64,000 bases of DNA from Polyangium sp. 6x1 (lineage in GTDB: Bacteria; Myxococcota_A; Polyangia; Polyangiales; Polyangiaceae), in NCBI RefSeq assembly GCF_029946515.1, contig NZ_JARZHH010000011.1, forward strand, positions 1 through 64,000. The letters are read 5' to 3'. The notes beneath the pieces are model-generated. The model saw only the letters and a list, made by a program, of their open reading frames with translations, ran no database searches and had not been told where the DNA came from. Positions 35,958-46,033 of this stretch are shown piece after piece. Each line of letters opens with the position of its first letter. Within the stretch, counting starts at the first letter, position 1. Position numbers and translations under genes: made by a program.

Positions 35958-37756
35958 GCGCGCCTTCGCCCCGCACCGTCGCGCAGGCCATCGAGGACGC
36001 GGCGGCGAGCAGCAGCACGGGCTACCGTTTCCTCGAAGAGTCGCCCGACGTCGCGCCCTATCACTCCTACGCCGACGTGGAGCGCATGAGCGCTCGTTAC
36101 GGCGGCGCGATGCAGGCGATGGGCCTGCGCAAAGGCGATCGCGTCGCGCTGATCCTCCCCGACAACGCCGATTTCGTGTTCGCGTTCCTCGGCGCCGTGC
36201 GGGCGGGCATCATCCCCGTGCCGATCTATCCGCCCACGGGCCTCGGCAAGCTCTCGGGTTACCTCGAAAACACGCTGCACATCGTGGCGAAGAGCGGCGC
36301 GCGCGTGCTGCTCACGAGCAGCGAGATCAAGAAGATCCTCGGCACGATCCAGGCCGAGGCGCCGGGGCTCGAGAAGGTCGTGGGCGTCGAGGGCGTGCGC
36401 ACGGCGAACGACAAGCTGCGCCCGGAAAAGATCGATCTCGACGACGTCTGCTTCCTGCAGTTCACGAGCGGCTCGACCGCGCGGCCGAAGGGCGTGACGC
36501 TCACGCACCGAAACCTCGCCGCGAACGTGCATGCGATCATGCCCGTCGGCCTGAGCATCCAGGACGGCGTCGATCACGGCGTTTCGTGGCTGCCGCTCTA
36601 CCACGACATGGGCCTCATCGGCTTCGTGATCGCGCCCGTCTACCACAGGAACTCGATCACGTTCCTGCCGCCGCTGCTCTTCTTGAAGCGCCCGGCGCGC
36701 TGGCTCGAGTCGATCTCGAAGTACAAGGGCACGATCTCGTTCGGCCCCAATTTCGCCTATGCGCTCGCGGTCAAGCGCATCAAGGAGAGCGAGATGGAGG
36801 GGCTCGATCTATCGAGCTGGCGCATCGCGGGCTGTGGCGCCGAGCCCATCCGCGCCGACAACCTCCGCGCCTTCGCGGAAAAGTTTTCCCGCATCGGCTT
36901 CGACGAGCGCGCGTTCGTATGCTGCTACGGCATGGCCGAATCGACGCTCGCGGTCTCGTTCAGCAAGATCTGGACGGGCGTGCGCGCCGACATCGTCGAC
37001 GGCGAGACGCTCTGGTCGAAGGGCCGCGCCGAACCTGTGGCGGAAGGCACGCCGCGCGCCGCGGGCATCGTCGAGTGCGGCGCGGCCTTCGAGGGTCACG
37101 AGATCAAGACGTTCGCGCCCGACGACGAGGAGAGCGTGCGCCCCTTGCCCGAGCGCGAGGTCGGCGAGCTGCGCATCCGCGGGCCGAGCGTGATGCAAGG
37201 CTACTGGAACGATCCGGACGTCACGAAGCGCTCGTTCGCGGGCGGCTTTTTGCGCACGGGCGACCTCGGGTACATCGCGGAGGGCAAGGTCTACATCTGC
37301 GGGCGCTCGAAGGAGGTCGTGATCGTCAACGGCCGCAACTACTACCCGCAGGACATCGAGTGGGAGGCGAGCCAGGTCGAGGGCGTGCGCAAGGGCAACG
37401 TCATTGCGTTCGGCACGATGAAGGGCCCCTCCGATCGCGAGCGCGTGGTCATCGCGTTCGAGACGAGCGAAAAGGACGAGGCCGGCAAGAAGCGGCTCGA
37501 AGCCGACGTGCGCAAGGCCGTGCAGCAGAGCGTGGGCCTGACCGTCGACGACGTCCTGCCGCTCGCGCCGGGCGTCTTGCCGAAGACGTCGAGCGGCAAG
37601 CTGCAGCGCGCGAAGACGCGCGAGCTGTACGAATCCGGAGAGCTTCTCGGAAGGACGAGCGCGCGCGAGGTGGACAAACTCGATCTCGTGAAAGAGATCG
37701 CGAAGAGCCAGATCGGATACTTCCGGCACCGGCTCTTCGGAAAGAGCGACGATTGA
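35954..37756 (+). CDS. Fatty acyl-AMP ligase (FAAL)
   Basis: The 600-residue adenylate-forming enzyme activates a fatty acid with ATP and transfers it to an acyl carrier protein, here probably the one just upstream. Motifs are [18 protein letters not shown] (A3), [27 protein letters not shown] (A5), [11 protein letters not shown] (A7), [12 protein letters not shown], and [16 protein letters not shown] with the catalytic Lys. The HDMGLIG and YYPQDIE variants are typical of FAAL rather than acyl-CoA ligases. The start overlaps the ACP stop, coupling expression. A C-terminal extension of about 40 residues follows. Confidence 0.93.
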   Translation: MSAPSPRTVAQAIEDAAASSSTGYRFLEESPDVAPYHSYADVERMSARYGGAMQAMGLRKGDRVALILPDNADFVFAFLGAVRAGIIPVPIYPPTGLGKLSGYLENTLHIVAKSGARVLLTSSEIKKILGTIQAEAPGLEKVVGVEGVRTANDKLRPEKIDLDDVCFLQFTSGSTARPKGVTLTHRNLAANVHAIMPVGLSIQDGVDHGVSWLPLYHDMGLIGFVIAPVYHRNSITFLPPLLFLKRPARWLESISKYKGTISFGPNFAYALAVKRIKESEMEGLDLSSWRIAGCGAEPIRADNLRAFAEKFSRIGFDERAFVCCYGMAESTLAVSFSKIWTGVRADIVDGETLWSKGRAEPVAEGTPRAAGIVECGAAFEGHEIKTFAPDDEESVRPLPEREVGELRIRGPSVMQGYWNDPDVTKRSFAGGFLRTGDLGYIAEGKVYICGRSKEVVIVNGRNYYPQDIEWEASQVEGVRKGNVIAFGTMKGPSDRERVVIAFETSEKDEAGKKRLEADVRKAVQQSVGLTVDDVLPLAPGVLPKTSSGKLQRAKTRELYESGELLGRTSAREVDKLDLVKEIAKSQIGYFRHRLFGKSDD

Positions 37757-37757
37757 A

Positions 37758-38162
37758 ATGAAGAAGACGTACAAGGGGAGCTGTCATTGCGGCGCGGTCC
37801 GCTTCGAGGCGGACATCGACCTGTCGGCGGGCACGGGCCGGTGCAACTGCACGTATTGCGCGAAGGTCCGGTGGTGGGGCGTGATCGTGAAGCCCGACGC
37901 GTTCCGCCTGCTCGAAGGCGAGTCCGCGCTCAGCGATTACCAGTTCGGCAGCCTCAGCGGGCATCACCTCTTCTGCAAGAGCTGCGGGGTGAAGCCGTTC
38001 GGGCGCGGACATCTCGACGCGATCGGCGGCGCGTACGTGTCGATCAACGTGGCCAGCCTCGACGAGGTCGATGCGGAGGAGCTGGCGAGCGCCCCCATTC
38101 AGTATTTCGACGGGCGGAACAACAACTGGTGGAACCCGCCCGCCGTCACGAAGCACCTTTAA
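37758..38162 (+). CDS. GFA/CENP-V-family zinc protein
   Basis: The 134-residue protein shows the GFA cysteine layout: [10 protein letters not shown], then CNCTYCAK, then CKSCGVKPF, which bind two zinc ions. The family includes glutathione-dependent formaldehyde-activating enzymes, but most members have unknown roles. It begins two bases after the FAAL stop, so it could be part of that operon. Its TAA stop overlaps the TonB-receptor stop on the other strand by three to four bases. Confidence 0.87.
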   Translation: MKKTYKGSCHCGAVRFEADIDLSAGTGRCNCTYCAKVRWWGVIVKPDAFRLLEGESALSDYQFGSLSGHHLFCKSCGVKPFGRGHLDAIGGAYVSINVASLDEVDAEELASAPIQYFDGRNNNWWNPPAVTKHL

Positions 38163-40177
38163 AACCCCGCCTCCACCGATAGCTGCGGGATCGTGATCGG
38201 CCCGAGCAGTCGCGGCTGACAGATCCCGCGGTCGCACGTCACGTCGAAGACCTCTTTGCTGAGCGTCGCGTTCTGCATGTCGAGCACGAGCGAGACGAAC
38301 CCGCTCTCGCCGACCTTCCACCGCCGCGACACCCGCAAATCGAGCCGATAAAAAGGCCGGACCCGCGGCGGGTCCTCGATCACGGCCCCGCTGCCGGCCT
38401 CCTGCGCGGGAAAACCGCTGTAGAACACGTGGCGCACGCCGGCCTTCCAGCCCTTGCCGAGGTCGTAAAGCAAAGCCACGTGCGCGACGTGCGTCCGATC
38501 GACCGCCGAGGGCGTCGTGACGCCGCTCTTCGACGTGCGGGTCGACCGGGAGAGCGTGTACGAGGCGAGGAAGAGCAGATCCTTGCGTAATGCGCCGCGC
38601 GCCGAGACCTCGAGCCCGTAGGCGTCGCCCGTGCTGCGGGAGAGGAAACGCGCGGGGCCGAGGTTCGTGCCACGATCGGAGCCGATCGGGTCCGTGAGGT
38701 TGAACGTGACCTGGCGGAAGAGCGAGCCGCTGATCTCGACCGGAATGGGCGAGAGCTTGACCTCGGCGCCGAAGCTCGATTGCAAGGCCCGCTGGAGGCC
38801 GCCCGCGATTCCACCGATCTGGAGCGCCGGCAAGGGCGCGAAGCCCGGGAGCTGGGACGCCACGCCAAACGAGGGGATGATCCGCACGCGCTCGCCGACC
38901 CCGAACCGGCCCGTGATCTTCGGATCGATCGCGAGCGCCGTATTGCCCATCGACGCGTAATGGTCGACGCGCAGGCCGGGCGTGATCGTCGCCCGGTCCG
39001 AGAGGACGACGAGCGCGTCGGCCCACGCGCCGACGGCCGTGTCCCAGCGGCTCGGAAAGAGCGCGCGGAACGCCTCGTCGAGCTCGCCGAGCGGACCCGA
39101 GGCGCATTCTTCGAGGGAGATGTCGCACGGCTCCTTGTGCACGATGTCGTACCGGTCGACCATCAGATCGACGCCGCCGCGGAGGAGCGCCTTTCCCCCG
39201 CCGATCGGCTTCGAGCCGCGCAGCCGCGCCCCGACCTTCCAGTCCTGCGCGTTCTTCGCGCCGACCTGCCTCGACCGATCGAGGCCGAGCATCACCGCCG
39301 CGCGGAGCTTCGCGCCCGAATCGAATTCGTGATCGTATCGAACATCCAGCCGGTGAAAATCCGCGTCGAGCAGGACGTCCTTCGCCCCGCTCGCGTCGCC
39401 GGTCGTCGTCGTCGCCAGATAATCCCACGCCCCGAACGCGAGCGCCGTGAGCCGCCCCCGCTTGCCGATGCGGCGGCTCACGCGGGCCTGGTAATCGCCG
39501 TATCCGAAATCGATGTTGTCGATCAGCGCAGAAAGAATGTGTCCGCCGAACGCATAATGCCCGCCGACGAGGACCGTGGTCTTGTCGCCGATCGGCCCCT
39601 CCACGACGCCGCCCACGTCGACGAACCGGAACGCGCCCTCGCCCTTCCATTCCGTTGGAAACGGCGCCGCCTCGGCCTCGACGGCCGCGCCCGCGAGCCG
39701 GCCGATGTCCGCCGGATACGGGCCCATGTGCAGCGTCACGCGCGAGACGAGCGGCGCCGGGATCACGCTCGGGCCCGCGCCGACGTGAAAGAGAAGAGGG
39801 ACGCGCACGCCGTCGTAGAAAAACCCGATGTTCCCGGGCGGCGCGCCGCGAATGTAATAGTAAGGCAATCCGCTCGTCGTCGGCGTGACGCCCGGCTGCA
39901 CCTCGATGGCGCGGTACGGATCGCCGAGCACGCCCGGCATGTCCCGGATGTCCCGGCGCTTCAGCGAGACCGATCCGGCCGGCGCCTTGTCGCCCTCGAC
40001 CGTCACCTCGATCGGCTGCGGAGGAGGCGGCTCGGGCGCGGGCTCGGCAGGGGCCGTCTCGGGCGCTTGCGGCGACGGCGTGGGCTCCGCGGGCGGCTCT
40101 TCGGCGAGCGCGGAGGCGGAGGCGAGGGACGTGGCGAGCGCGAGGCAAAGCCCCGCGCCGCGGAGCGCTTCACGCAT
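38159..40177 (-). CDS. TonB-dependent outer-membrane receptor-like protein
   Basis: The 672-residue protein has a signal peptide ([18 protein letters not shown]) and a Pro/Glu linker. A plug domain ([54 protein letters not shown]) and a long barrel of alternating strands follow, ending SVEAGF with the terminal Phe usual for outer-membrane barrels. A classical N-terminal TonB box is not evident. Uptake of an iron complex or other ligand is likely. ATG 40177 shares its A with the stop of the upstream TPR-like gene (TGATG), implying a coupled pair. Confidence 0.87.
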   Translation of the reverse strand: MREALRGAGLCLALATSLASASALAEEPPAEPTPSPQAPETAPAEPAPEPPPPQPIEVTVEGDKAPAGSVSLKRRDIRDMPGVLGDPYRAIEVQPGVTPTTSGLPYYYIRGAPPGNIGFFYDGVRVPLLFHVGAGPSVIPAPLVSRVTLHMGPYPADIGRLAGAAVEAEAAPFPTEWKGEGAFRFVDVGGVVEGPIGDKTTVLVGGHYAFGGHILSALIDNIDFGYGDYQARVSRRIGKRGRLTALAFGAWDYLATTTTGDASGAKDVLLDADFHRLDVRYDHEFDSGAKLRAAVMLGLDRSRQVGAKNAQDWKVGARLRGSKPIGGGKALLRGGVDLMVDRYDIVHKEPCDISLEECASGPLGELDEAFRALFPSRWDTAVGAWADALVVLSDRATITPGLRVDHYASMGNTALAIDPKITGRFGVGERVRIIPSFGVASQLPGFAPLPALQIGGIAGGLQRALQSSFGAEVKLSPIPVEISGSLFRQVTFNLTDPIGSDRGTNLGPARFLSRSTGDAYGLEVSARGALRKDLLFLASYTLSRSTRTSKSGVTTPSAVDRTHVAHVALLYDLGKGWKAGVRHVFYSGFPAQEAGSGAVIEDPPRVRPFYRLDLRVSRRWKVGESGFVSLVLDMQNATLSKEVFDVTCDRGICQPRLLGPITIPQLSVEAGF

Positions 40178-41277
40178 CAAACATCCGAAAGGCCGGCCGT
40201 CTCCATCACGTCGATCGCGGCGGCCAGCGTCTTGTCTCCGCGCATCACGTGGCGAAGCTCGTCCGGCCCCTGCTCGCGGAGGTGCGTCCCCTTCGCCGCG
40301 TGCCGACTGAGCACCTCGGTGAGCCCATGCAGCAGCGGATGGCGGTTGAGATCGACCGCGAGATCCCCCTCGTGCAGCGCGGGTTCGAGCAGCCGCGCGA
40401 TCTGCCCCTCGGACCATCCGAGCGATTTCTGCGCGTCCACCACGACGACGCGGAGCTGCGCCCAGAAGAGCCGCTCGGCGCGCTCGGCCGCGGGCCCGAG
40501 CAGCGACTCGGCGCGCGTGCGGATCGCGGCGCTCTCGTCCTTCGAGGCGCGGCGCATCTCCTTGTAGACCTCGCTCACGAGCCCGAGCAGATGCGGGTTC
40601 GGCCGGTCGGCCGTGAGCATGTGCCGCTCGGCGCGCTCGAACGCTTCGAGCAGCGCCGCCTCGGTCCGATCCCAGCGGCGCTGCGCGATCTTGAGGCGCG
40701 CCGAGGAGCAGAGCGAGGTCACCATGTCGTGCTCGGCGAGCGCCTTCGTATCGGCCGTCGCCTCGGGATCCTCGAAGACGGGCTCGAGCCAGGCGCGCAG
40801 GCGCCCGACGAGCGCGTCGATCTCCTCCTTCGGATCACCCGCGACCATGCAGAGCGCGACGCGCAGGAACATGGCCTGGCGCGCCTCGGCGTCGCGATCC
40901 GCGCGGTTCTCGCAGAGCAGGGGGATGGCGGCTTCGAGCTCGGCGGAGGCCTCCTCTTGCCGGCCGCGATCGAGCTCGGCGCGGGCGAGGTCGAAGTGCA
41001 GCGATCCGAGCCGATCTTTCGGATACGTCGGCTGCCTCTCGGCGCTGGCGATGGCGAGGCGCTGGTAGCGCGCCGACATGCCGGCGTTGTTGTCGAGCGC
41101 GTAAGCGAGCGCCGCGATGCGCGCAGCCTCGACGTACCGCGGATGCTCCCGGCCGAGCTCGTGCGCGATCTCCATGGCCTTCTCCGAAGCGACGAGGGCC
41201 TCACCGAGGAGCTTCGCCTCGAGGTAGGAGCGGACCGCGGAGATGGCGCTGCTCAGCCGACTTTCGACGTCGCTCAT
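40177..41277 (-). CDS. TPR-like alpha-solenoid protein
   Basis: About 366 residues with no signal peptide. Helix pairs recur with TPR spacing: SEKAMEIAHELGREHPRYVEAARIAALAYAL, RLGSLHFDLARAELDRGRQEEASAELEAAIPLL, and further A/L-rich repeats. It is therefore probably a cytoplasmic scaffold or regulator. ATG 41277 (MSDVES) is preferred; ATG 41289 is four codons upstream. It is directly coupled to the TonB-receptor gene. That link suggests a shared regulatory or assembly role, but nothing in the sequence names it. Confidence 0.72.
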   Translation of the reverse strand: MSDVESRLSSAISAVRSYLEAKLLGEALVASEKAMEIAHELGREHPRYVEAARIAALAYALDNNAGMSARYQRLAIASAERQPTYPKDRLGSLHFDLARAELDRGRQEEASAELEAAIPLLCENRADRDAEARQAMFLRVALCMVAGDPKEEIDALVGRLRAWLEPVFEDPEATADTKALAEHDMVTSLCSSARLKIAQRRWDRTEAALLEAFERAERHMLTADRPNPHLLGLVSEVYKEMRRASKDESAAIRTRAESLLGPAAERAERLFWAQLRVVVVDAQKSLGWSEGQIARLLEPALHEGDLAVDLNRHPLLHGLTEVLSRHAAKGTHLREQGPDELRHVMRGDKTLAAAIDVMETAGLSDV

Positions 41278-41479
41278 GGCGGGGCGCATTGCAACACGTG
41301 AGGCGACGACGCGCAACGCGGTCGCAGGATCTTGGACGTCTGGACGGAAGGCGGAGGCCGGATGGCGGAGGCGGCGAGGGGGACGGAGGGAGGCACCTCC
41401 TCCGGTCGGCGACCCTACTGCATCACGCTCGCGTCGACGGCAGGCAGCGCGACCATTCCTCGTCATCGAGGCAAACGCG

Positions 41480-41998
41480 TTATTGGGCCGTGTTCACTCC
41501 ACCCGGAGAAGCACCCTCACGGGCTTTCTGTTCCAATTCCTCGCGCCGGGTACGAATCGCGGGGCATCGTTCCTTCATGACCGCCTCCCTGCAATCCTGC
41601 CAGGGCCAGAAGTCGTGGGAATCCCATACCCCGTCGCCATTCACATCATCGAAAAGGTGATCGCAACGCTCCGAGGCGATGTGCATGTTGCGCCAGAAGG
41701 TGGCGCCGCTCCGATCCTCGCAGGGGGTCCCGCACCACATCGGGTCGAGCTCGGTGCACGTGATTTGCGCGGGGCAGAGGTACATCACGCAGCCTGCCTG
41801 ACAGGCGGCCCTGTCCTCCTCGTCGAGGATGCCGCACGGCCAGTGGGCTCGGCTCTCGCACCAGTCGAAGACGAACCCGAGCTCCGTCTTGCAGGACTCC
41901 GGGCTCGGCTCATGCCAATCATCCGCGCGCGACCCCAAGCCGAGGTTCAGGAAGGCGACGGAGGCGAGGACGATGAGCGCGGCTCCGTGACGTTTCAT
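41480..41998 (-). CDS. Small secreted Cys-rich protein
   Basis: The 172-residue protein has a signal peptide (ALIVLASVAFLNLGLGSRA). It contains ten or so cysteines, a segment CVMYLCPAQITC, and an EF-hand-like loop DVNGDGVWDSHD that could bind calcium. Disulfide bonding outside the cytoplasm is likely. Cysteines are concentrated in the middle, and the C-terminus is helical and charged. No family recognised. It reads in the same direction as the lipoprotein at 42079. Confidence 0.7.
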   Translation of the reverse strand: MKRHGAALIVLASVAFLNLGLGSRADDWHEPSPESCKTELGFVFDWCESRAHWPCGILDEEDRAACQAGCVMYLCPAQITCTELDPMWCGTPCEDRSGATFWRNMHIASERCDHLFDDVNGDGVWDSHDFWPWQDCREAVMKERCPAIRTRREELEQKAREGASPGGVNTAQ

Positions 41999-42078
41999 GT
42001 GATGATCCCCTCCTTCGCTCCGTCGAGCGAACCCTATACCACCGGATCCACGAACGCGAGCGTGTTTGTCTCCATCGC

Positions 42079-42588
42079 TCAGATCCCGCCCTGTCCCTCG
42101 TCGCCGGGATAGGCCCCGGCGCTCCCCGCGCCACCTTCCCCCTGCTCATCGGACCAGTAATCGCCGCTGCCTGCGCCGACGCCGACGCCCACGGTGATGA
42201 AAGTCTCGCCGGTGGGCGACGGACCAGGTCCGCCTGCTGCGGCGTCCATGTCCAGGCAAATGGGCGCGAGTGAGAACGTGGCCGTGCAACGGGTATTTCC
42301 GTCAATACGTCCTGCGGCGCGAAGGGCGTCTATGCATCGGTTTTCGGTCCAAGACCCCTGGTCGACGACCACCGGATCCTCCACACCCTTCAACACCTCA
42401 ACACGGGGGGGACGCCCTTGTCTTCCTTCGCAAGTCACCACCGCATTGCACTGGACCGCGGGCCCCTCGATCATTTGTCCCCTGTAGGGCATCGTGGTCA
42501 TCTTCGGAGTCCTGCACTTGTCCTCCGAGCACCCGCCCCCGAACACGGCCACCCCCACCACCAAGAGCCCCATCCCCAGCGCTCGCAT
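42079..42588 (-). CDS. Hypothetical lipoprotein
   Basis: The 169-residue protein has a lipoprotein signal (GVAVFGGGC, Cys at residue 20). The core is about 100 residues with four to five cysteines (CNAVVTCEG, ENRCIDAL, TRCTATF), followed by a Gly/Ser-rich C-terminal tail. Unknown function; it reads in the same direction as the 41480-41998 gene. Confidence 0.65.
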   Translation of the reverse strand: MRALGMGLLVVGVAVFGGGCSEDKCRTPKMTTMPYRGQMIEGPAVQCNAVVTCEGRQGRPPRVEVLKGVEDPVVVDQGSWTENRCIDALRAAGRIDGNTRCTATFSLAPICLDMDAAAGGPGPSPTGETFITVGVGVGAGSGDYWSDEQGEGGAGSAGAYPGDEGQGGI

Positions 42589-43071
42589 CCTCGCCCTCCG
42601 GCCCGCTAAGCGAGCCTACGAGAGCGCATTGCGACCGGACAACATTTCTGCGGCACATCCTGCGCGGCGCGCGGCCTCGACGCCCGCTTCGACCCGCTCC
42701 ACGCAATCGACGCTTTCTTCAACGCATTCGTCGCCGAATCCGACGACCACCTCGTCCTCACCGACGCCGGCCTCGCCCTCCCCCGACGCAATCGTCGACC
42801 CGCCCCGCGTCCTCGTCGCCCTCCTCGACGCCCTCGTCGGCCGCTCCCACGCCCTCGCCGCCCCCTGCGACGCCCTCGTCGATCCGCCCGACGATCCCGC
42901 CCGCCCCTTCGATGAAGTCGTCGACCTCCCCCGACGACATCGTCGACCCCGACGACGACCTCACCCGTCGCCGTCGTCGATTTCGTGCTGAATCACGCCG
43001 CCCCCTCGACGGCGCAATCCCTCTGGTTACGTTCCCGCTTCTCCCGCAACCCTTGCAAAAGAGGTATCGCG
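42589..43071. pseudogene. Low-complexity, frameshifted coding-like stretch
   Basis: Between the lipoprotein start and the 43072 gene lies about 480 bp with repeated GAC/GTC codons. On the minus strand, V/E/D-rich strings (SGEVDDFIEGAGG, then CVEESVDCVERVEAG) appear in different frames. They join into one reading if one base is removed at each of two runs of five C (on the plus strand, CTCCCCCGACG, near 42782 and 42925). The plus strand also gives D/L/V-rich strings across the same two breaks. It may be a degenerate repeat-protein gene, on an undecided strand. I do not call it an intact gene. Confidence 0.35.
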
Positions 43072-43566
43072 ATGTCCAATGTAGCTGCAACGCCCTATAC
43101 CGGTCCGCTCGAATTCTCCCTCAAGGATTGCGAGGCCGACCTCGTCGACCTCGCCCCCGGCGCGATGAGCCACCTTCGCTTCGAGCACGATGGCCTCGCC
43201 GACGCCCTCGCCGAGATCGCCGGCAGCGTGCCGGCCCTCGGCGCCGAGGCCGGCATCCCGTCGAAGGTCCATCAGCGCATCCTCGACGCCAATGCCATCA
43301 TCGAAAAACTCGCCGCCCACGAGGGCGTCCTCGCCAAGGCCCTCGAAATCGTCCGGGAATCCCGCGCGAAGAAGGTCCACGAACGCGAGAACGACATCGC
43401 ATCGATCGTCGACGCCGTGAAGTCGCGGGCGCGCCGCGGCGATGACAAAGCGCTGCTCAACGCATTCGAGAAGACCCTCAAATACAACGCGCAGGTCGCC
43501 GAGAAGGCCGCGAAGACGCGTCGCAAGAACGCCGAGGCCGAAAAGGTCGCCACCCCGACCGGCTAA
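43072..43566 (+). CDS. Hypothetical coiled-coil protein
   Basis: About 164 residues from ATG 43072, which has GAGGT just upstream. A first part (PYTGPLEFSLKDCEADLVDL) is followed by long helices: ANAIIEKLAAHEGVLAKALEIVRESRAKKVHERENDIASIV and a Lys/Ala-rich C-terminus KYNAQVAEKAAKTRRKN. There is no signal peptide, so it is presumably cytoplasmic. Function unknown. It ends in a strong hairpin shared with the convergent EboD-like gene. Confidence 0.65.
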   Translation: MSNVAATPYTGPLEFSLKDCEADLVDLAPGAMSHLRFEHDGLADALAEIAGSVPALGAEAGIPSKVHQRILDANAIIEKLAAHEGVLAKALEIVRESRAKKVHERENDIASIVDAVKSRARRGDDKALLNAFEKTLKYNAQVAEKAAKTRRKNAEAEKVATPTG

Positions 43567-43575
43567 ACGATGCAA

Positions 43576-43614
43576 GGGCGCGGCGGCGCGCCCCCTCCGC
43601 GCGCCGCCGCGCCC
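43576..43614. terminator. 16-bp perfect hairpin between convergent genes
   Basis: Two perfectly complementary 16-nt arms, built of GC only, flank a 7-nt loop (cccctcc). They lie between the stop of the hypothetical gene (43566) and the stop of the EboD-like gene (43618, minus). Its position suits a bidirectional transcription end. There is no T-tract on either side, so termination may be Rho-assisted. Confidence 0.7.
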
Positions 43615-43617
43615 TCC

Positions 43618-44829
43618 TCACGCCAATGCAAATGCATGCGCCCGATGCGCGTCCCTGTGCGCGAGGCGCGTGATGGCCTCGCGCAGCTTGTCCTCGCGCA
43701 GCTCGTGCGCGGCCACGCCATGGCCGATCCCTTGCAGCAAGGGCACGTGCGGCGAGCGGCCGGAGGATCGCTCCGACAAACCGTCGAGGAGCAAGAGCCG
43801 ACCCTCGGAGTCGACGTTGCCGAGCGCGTCGTGCCACAAGCGCAAGCCGAGCCGCTCGAGCAGGCGGTGGATCGATTCGCGCTCGGCCTCCGTGTTCGTC
43901 CCGTGAAGCGCGCCGAGCGTCGTGTCGAGCGCGATGCCCACCGCGAGCGCCTCGCCCTGGCGGATGCGGCGCTCGGTGTGGAGCTCGATCCGGTCGGCCG
44001 ACCACGCGCCGAACGCGAGCGGTCCTTCGGAGCCGTAGACGTCCTCGTCCGGCGCCGTGGCCGCGAGGTCGGCGTGCAGGGCGGCGCTTCGCTGGAGCAG
44101 CTCCGCGACGGCGTCGCGCTCGCCCGAGGCGAGGCGCTGGGCATGCGAGACGATCCAGCCGAAGAGCTCCTCGTCCCAGAGGAGCGCGGCGCGCACGGCC
44201 TGGACGAGGCCAAAGACCTTTTCGCGCGTCTTCTGGGTCTCGATGAAGCGTCTGTCGCACACGACCGCGTACGGCGCGCGGAACGTGCACAGGAAGTCCT
44301 TCGTGCCGAACGCGTGGATGGCGCTCTTCGGCAGGACCGCGGGGCCGGCCTGCGCGAGCGTCGTCGTCGGCACCCGCACGACGCGCGGCGCGCTCTGCAC
44401 CGTCGACGCGGCGAAGCCCACGAGGTCGAGCAGCGACGCGCCGCCCACGACGAGCAGGACCGAGCGTCGATCGAGCTCCAAGGCGTGGAAGTACGCCTGC
44501 AGGCGTGACGGAAGCGTCGCGTCGTCCTTCATGCGCTCGCCGCCGCCCTGAACGATCGGCGGCGCCACGAGATCCAGCGCATCGTTGTGACACCGGGCAT
44601 ACCGCTCGATGTGCAAATTCAACTCGGGCTGGGCAGCGAGCGCACCACGGTCGACGATGGCCGCGACGCGGTGCCGGACGTCGGGCTCGCGCCGGAGGAT
44701 GAGGTGACGCAAGTCACGGTTCATCGGCGAAAACACGTCGCTCGTGAAGCAGACCGGGTACTCGAACGACGATGCCGCGGCTCTGACGTGGACGATCACA
44801 GCGCTCTCCGGAAGTGAGTACGCCTGCAT
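43618..44829 (-). CDS. EboD-like sugar-phosphate cyclase (3-dehydroquinate synthase family)
   Basis: About 403 residues. The DHQS-family NAD site shows VLLVVGGASLLDLVGFAASTV followed by VRVPTTTLAQAGPAV. Later there are EALAVGIALDTTLGALHG and a His-containing DGLSE region. The N-terminus FEYPVCFTSDVFSP and VQGGGERMKDD fit the EboD subgroup rather than housekeeping AroB. EboD usually sits in a six-gene ebo cluster, but here no eboA/B/C/E/F is adjacent. ATG 44829 (MQAYSLPE) is the likely start; ATG 44865 is possible. The substrate is unknown. Confidence 0.82.
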   Translation of the reverse strand: MQAYSLPESAVIVHVRAAASSFEYPVCFTSDVFSPMNRDLRHLILRREPDVRHRVAAIVDRGALAAQPELNLHIERYARCHNDALDLVAPPIVQGGGERMKDDATLPSRLQAYFHALELDRRSVLLVVGGASLLDLVGFAASTVQSAPRVVRVPTTTLAQAGPAVLPKSAIHAFGTKDFLCTFRAPYAVVCDRRFIETQKTREKVFGLVQAVRAALLWDEELFGWIVSHAQRLASGERDAVAELLQRSAALHADLAATAPDEDVYGSEGPLAFGAWSADRIELHTERRIRQGEALAVGIALDTTLGALHGTNTEAERESIHRLLERLGLRLWHDALGNVDSEGRLLLLDGLSERSSGRSPHVPLLQGIGHGVAAHELREDKLREAITRLAHRDAHRAHAFALA

Positions 44830-44859
44830 ACGGCGTACCGACCGGTCGGGCGCGATCAT

Positions 44860-44902
44860 GCGCACAAACGAACAATCCCCGGGAGGCGGGGCCTACCGGG
44901 GA
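44860..44902 (-). terminator. Rho-independent terminator after tRNA-Pro
   Basis: On the minus strand, a hairpin with 12-nt arms (TCCCCGGTAGGC and its complement with one mismatch) and a CCC loop occupies 44902-44876. TTGTTCGTTTG follows. It lies 28 nt beyond the tRNA-Pro 3' end and just before the EboD-like start. Confidence 0.75.
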
Positions 44903-44927
44903 CTGCTTGTGGATCTCTCCGACTGTC

Positions 44928-45004
<77 letters not shown>

Positions 45005-45039
45005 TACGCCGCGGGCTTTCGCCACCGACGTGGGGGCGG

Positions 45040-45068
45040 ACCATGCTCGCACCTGACGGTTCTGTCAA
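45040..45068 (-). promoter_or_regulatory. Sigma70-type promoter for tRNA-Pro
   Basis: On the minus strand a consensus TTGACA (45068-45063) is followed, after 17 nt, by CATGGT (45045-45040). The expected start near 45033 would give a leader of about 28 nt before the tRNA. The -35 box is perfect and the -10 weak. Confidence 0.65.
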
Positions 45069-45424
45069 GTCCCGACGAGCAGAGATTTGATCCGAGAGGC
45101 CACCGCCCTGGGCGTCCTCACGTCCGCCGCGGACGTCGGATGAGCGGAAAAATCTTGAAACGCAAGTAAAAAAGTGGATCCCAGAGCGGACGGGCTCGTG
45201 TTAAAGTGCTACTGGAATCGAGACGAGACCTGGGGGCGCTCAGAGCCCCCCCAGGCGCGAACATGCGGCGACTCCAGGGGGGGGGGTTCGAGGGAGGAGC
45301 CCGGCGGTCCGGGCGAGGCCTTCGGGCGTCGACGTGAGCTCTTTCAACGGTTGTGGGCTCCGCTCGGCGAATCGAGCTGTGCCCCCAAGCCCCCGGTCGA
45401 TGTGGCCGCGAATAGGAGGACAAG
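45069..45424. other. Leader region of the REC-XRE gene with G10 tract
   Basis: This 356-bp stretch upstream of the response-regulator gene has no credible gene. It contains AT-rich TCTTGAAACGCAAGTAAAA at about 45152-45170 and TTAAAG at 45200, either of which could belong to a promoter. It also contains runs of seven C (45246-45252) and ten G (45277-45286), and a ribosome site GGAGGACAAG directly before GTG 45425. The long leader suggests post-transcriptional control. Confidence 0.45.
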
Positions 45425-46029
<605 letters not shown>

Positions 46030-46033
<4 letters not shown>

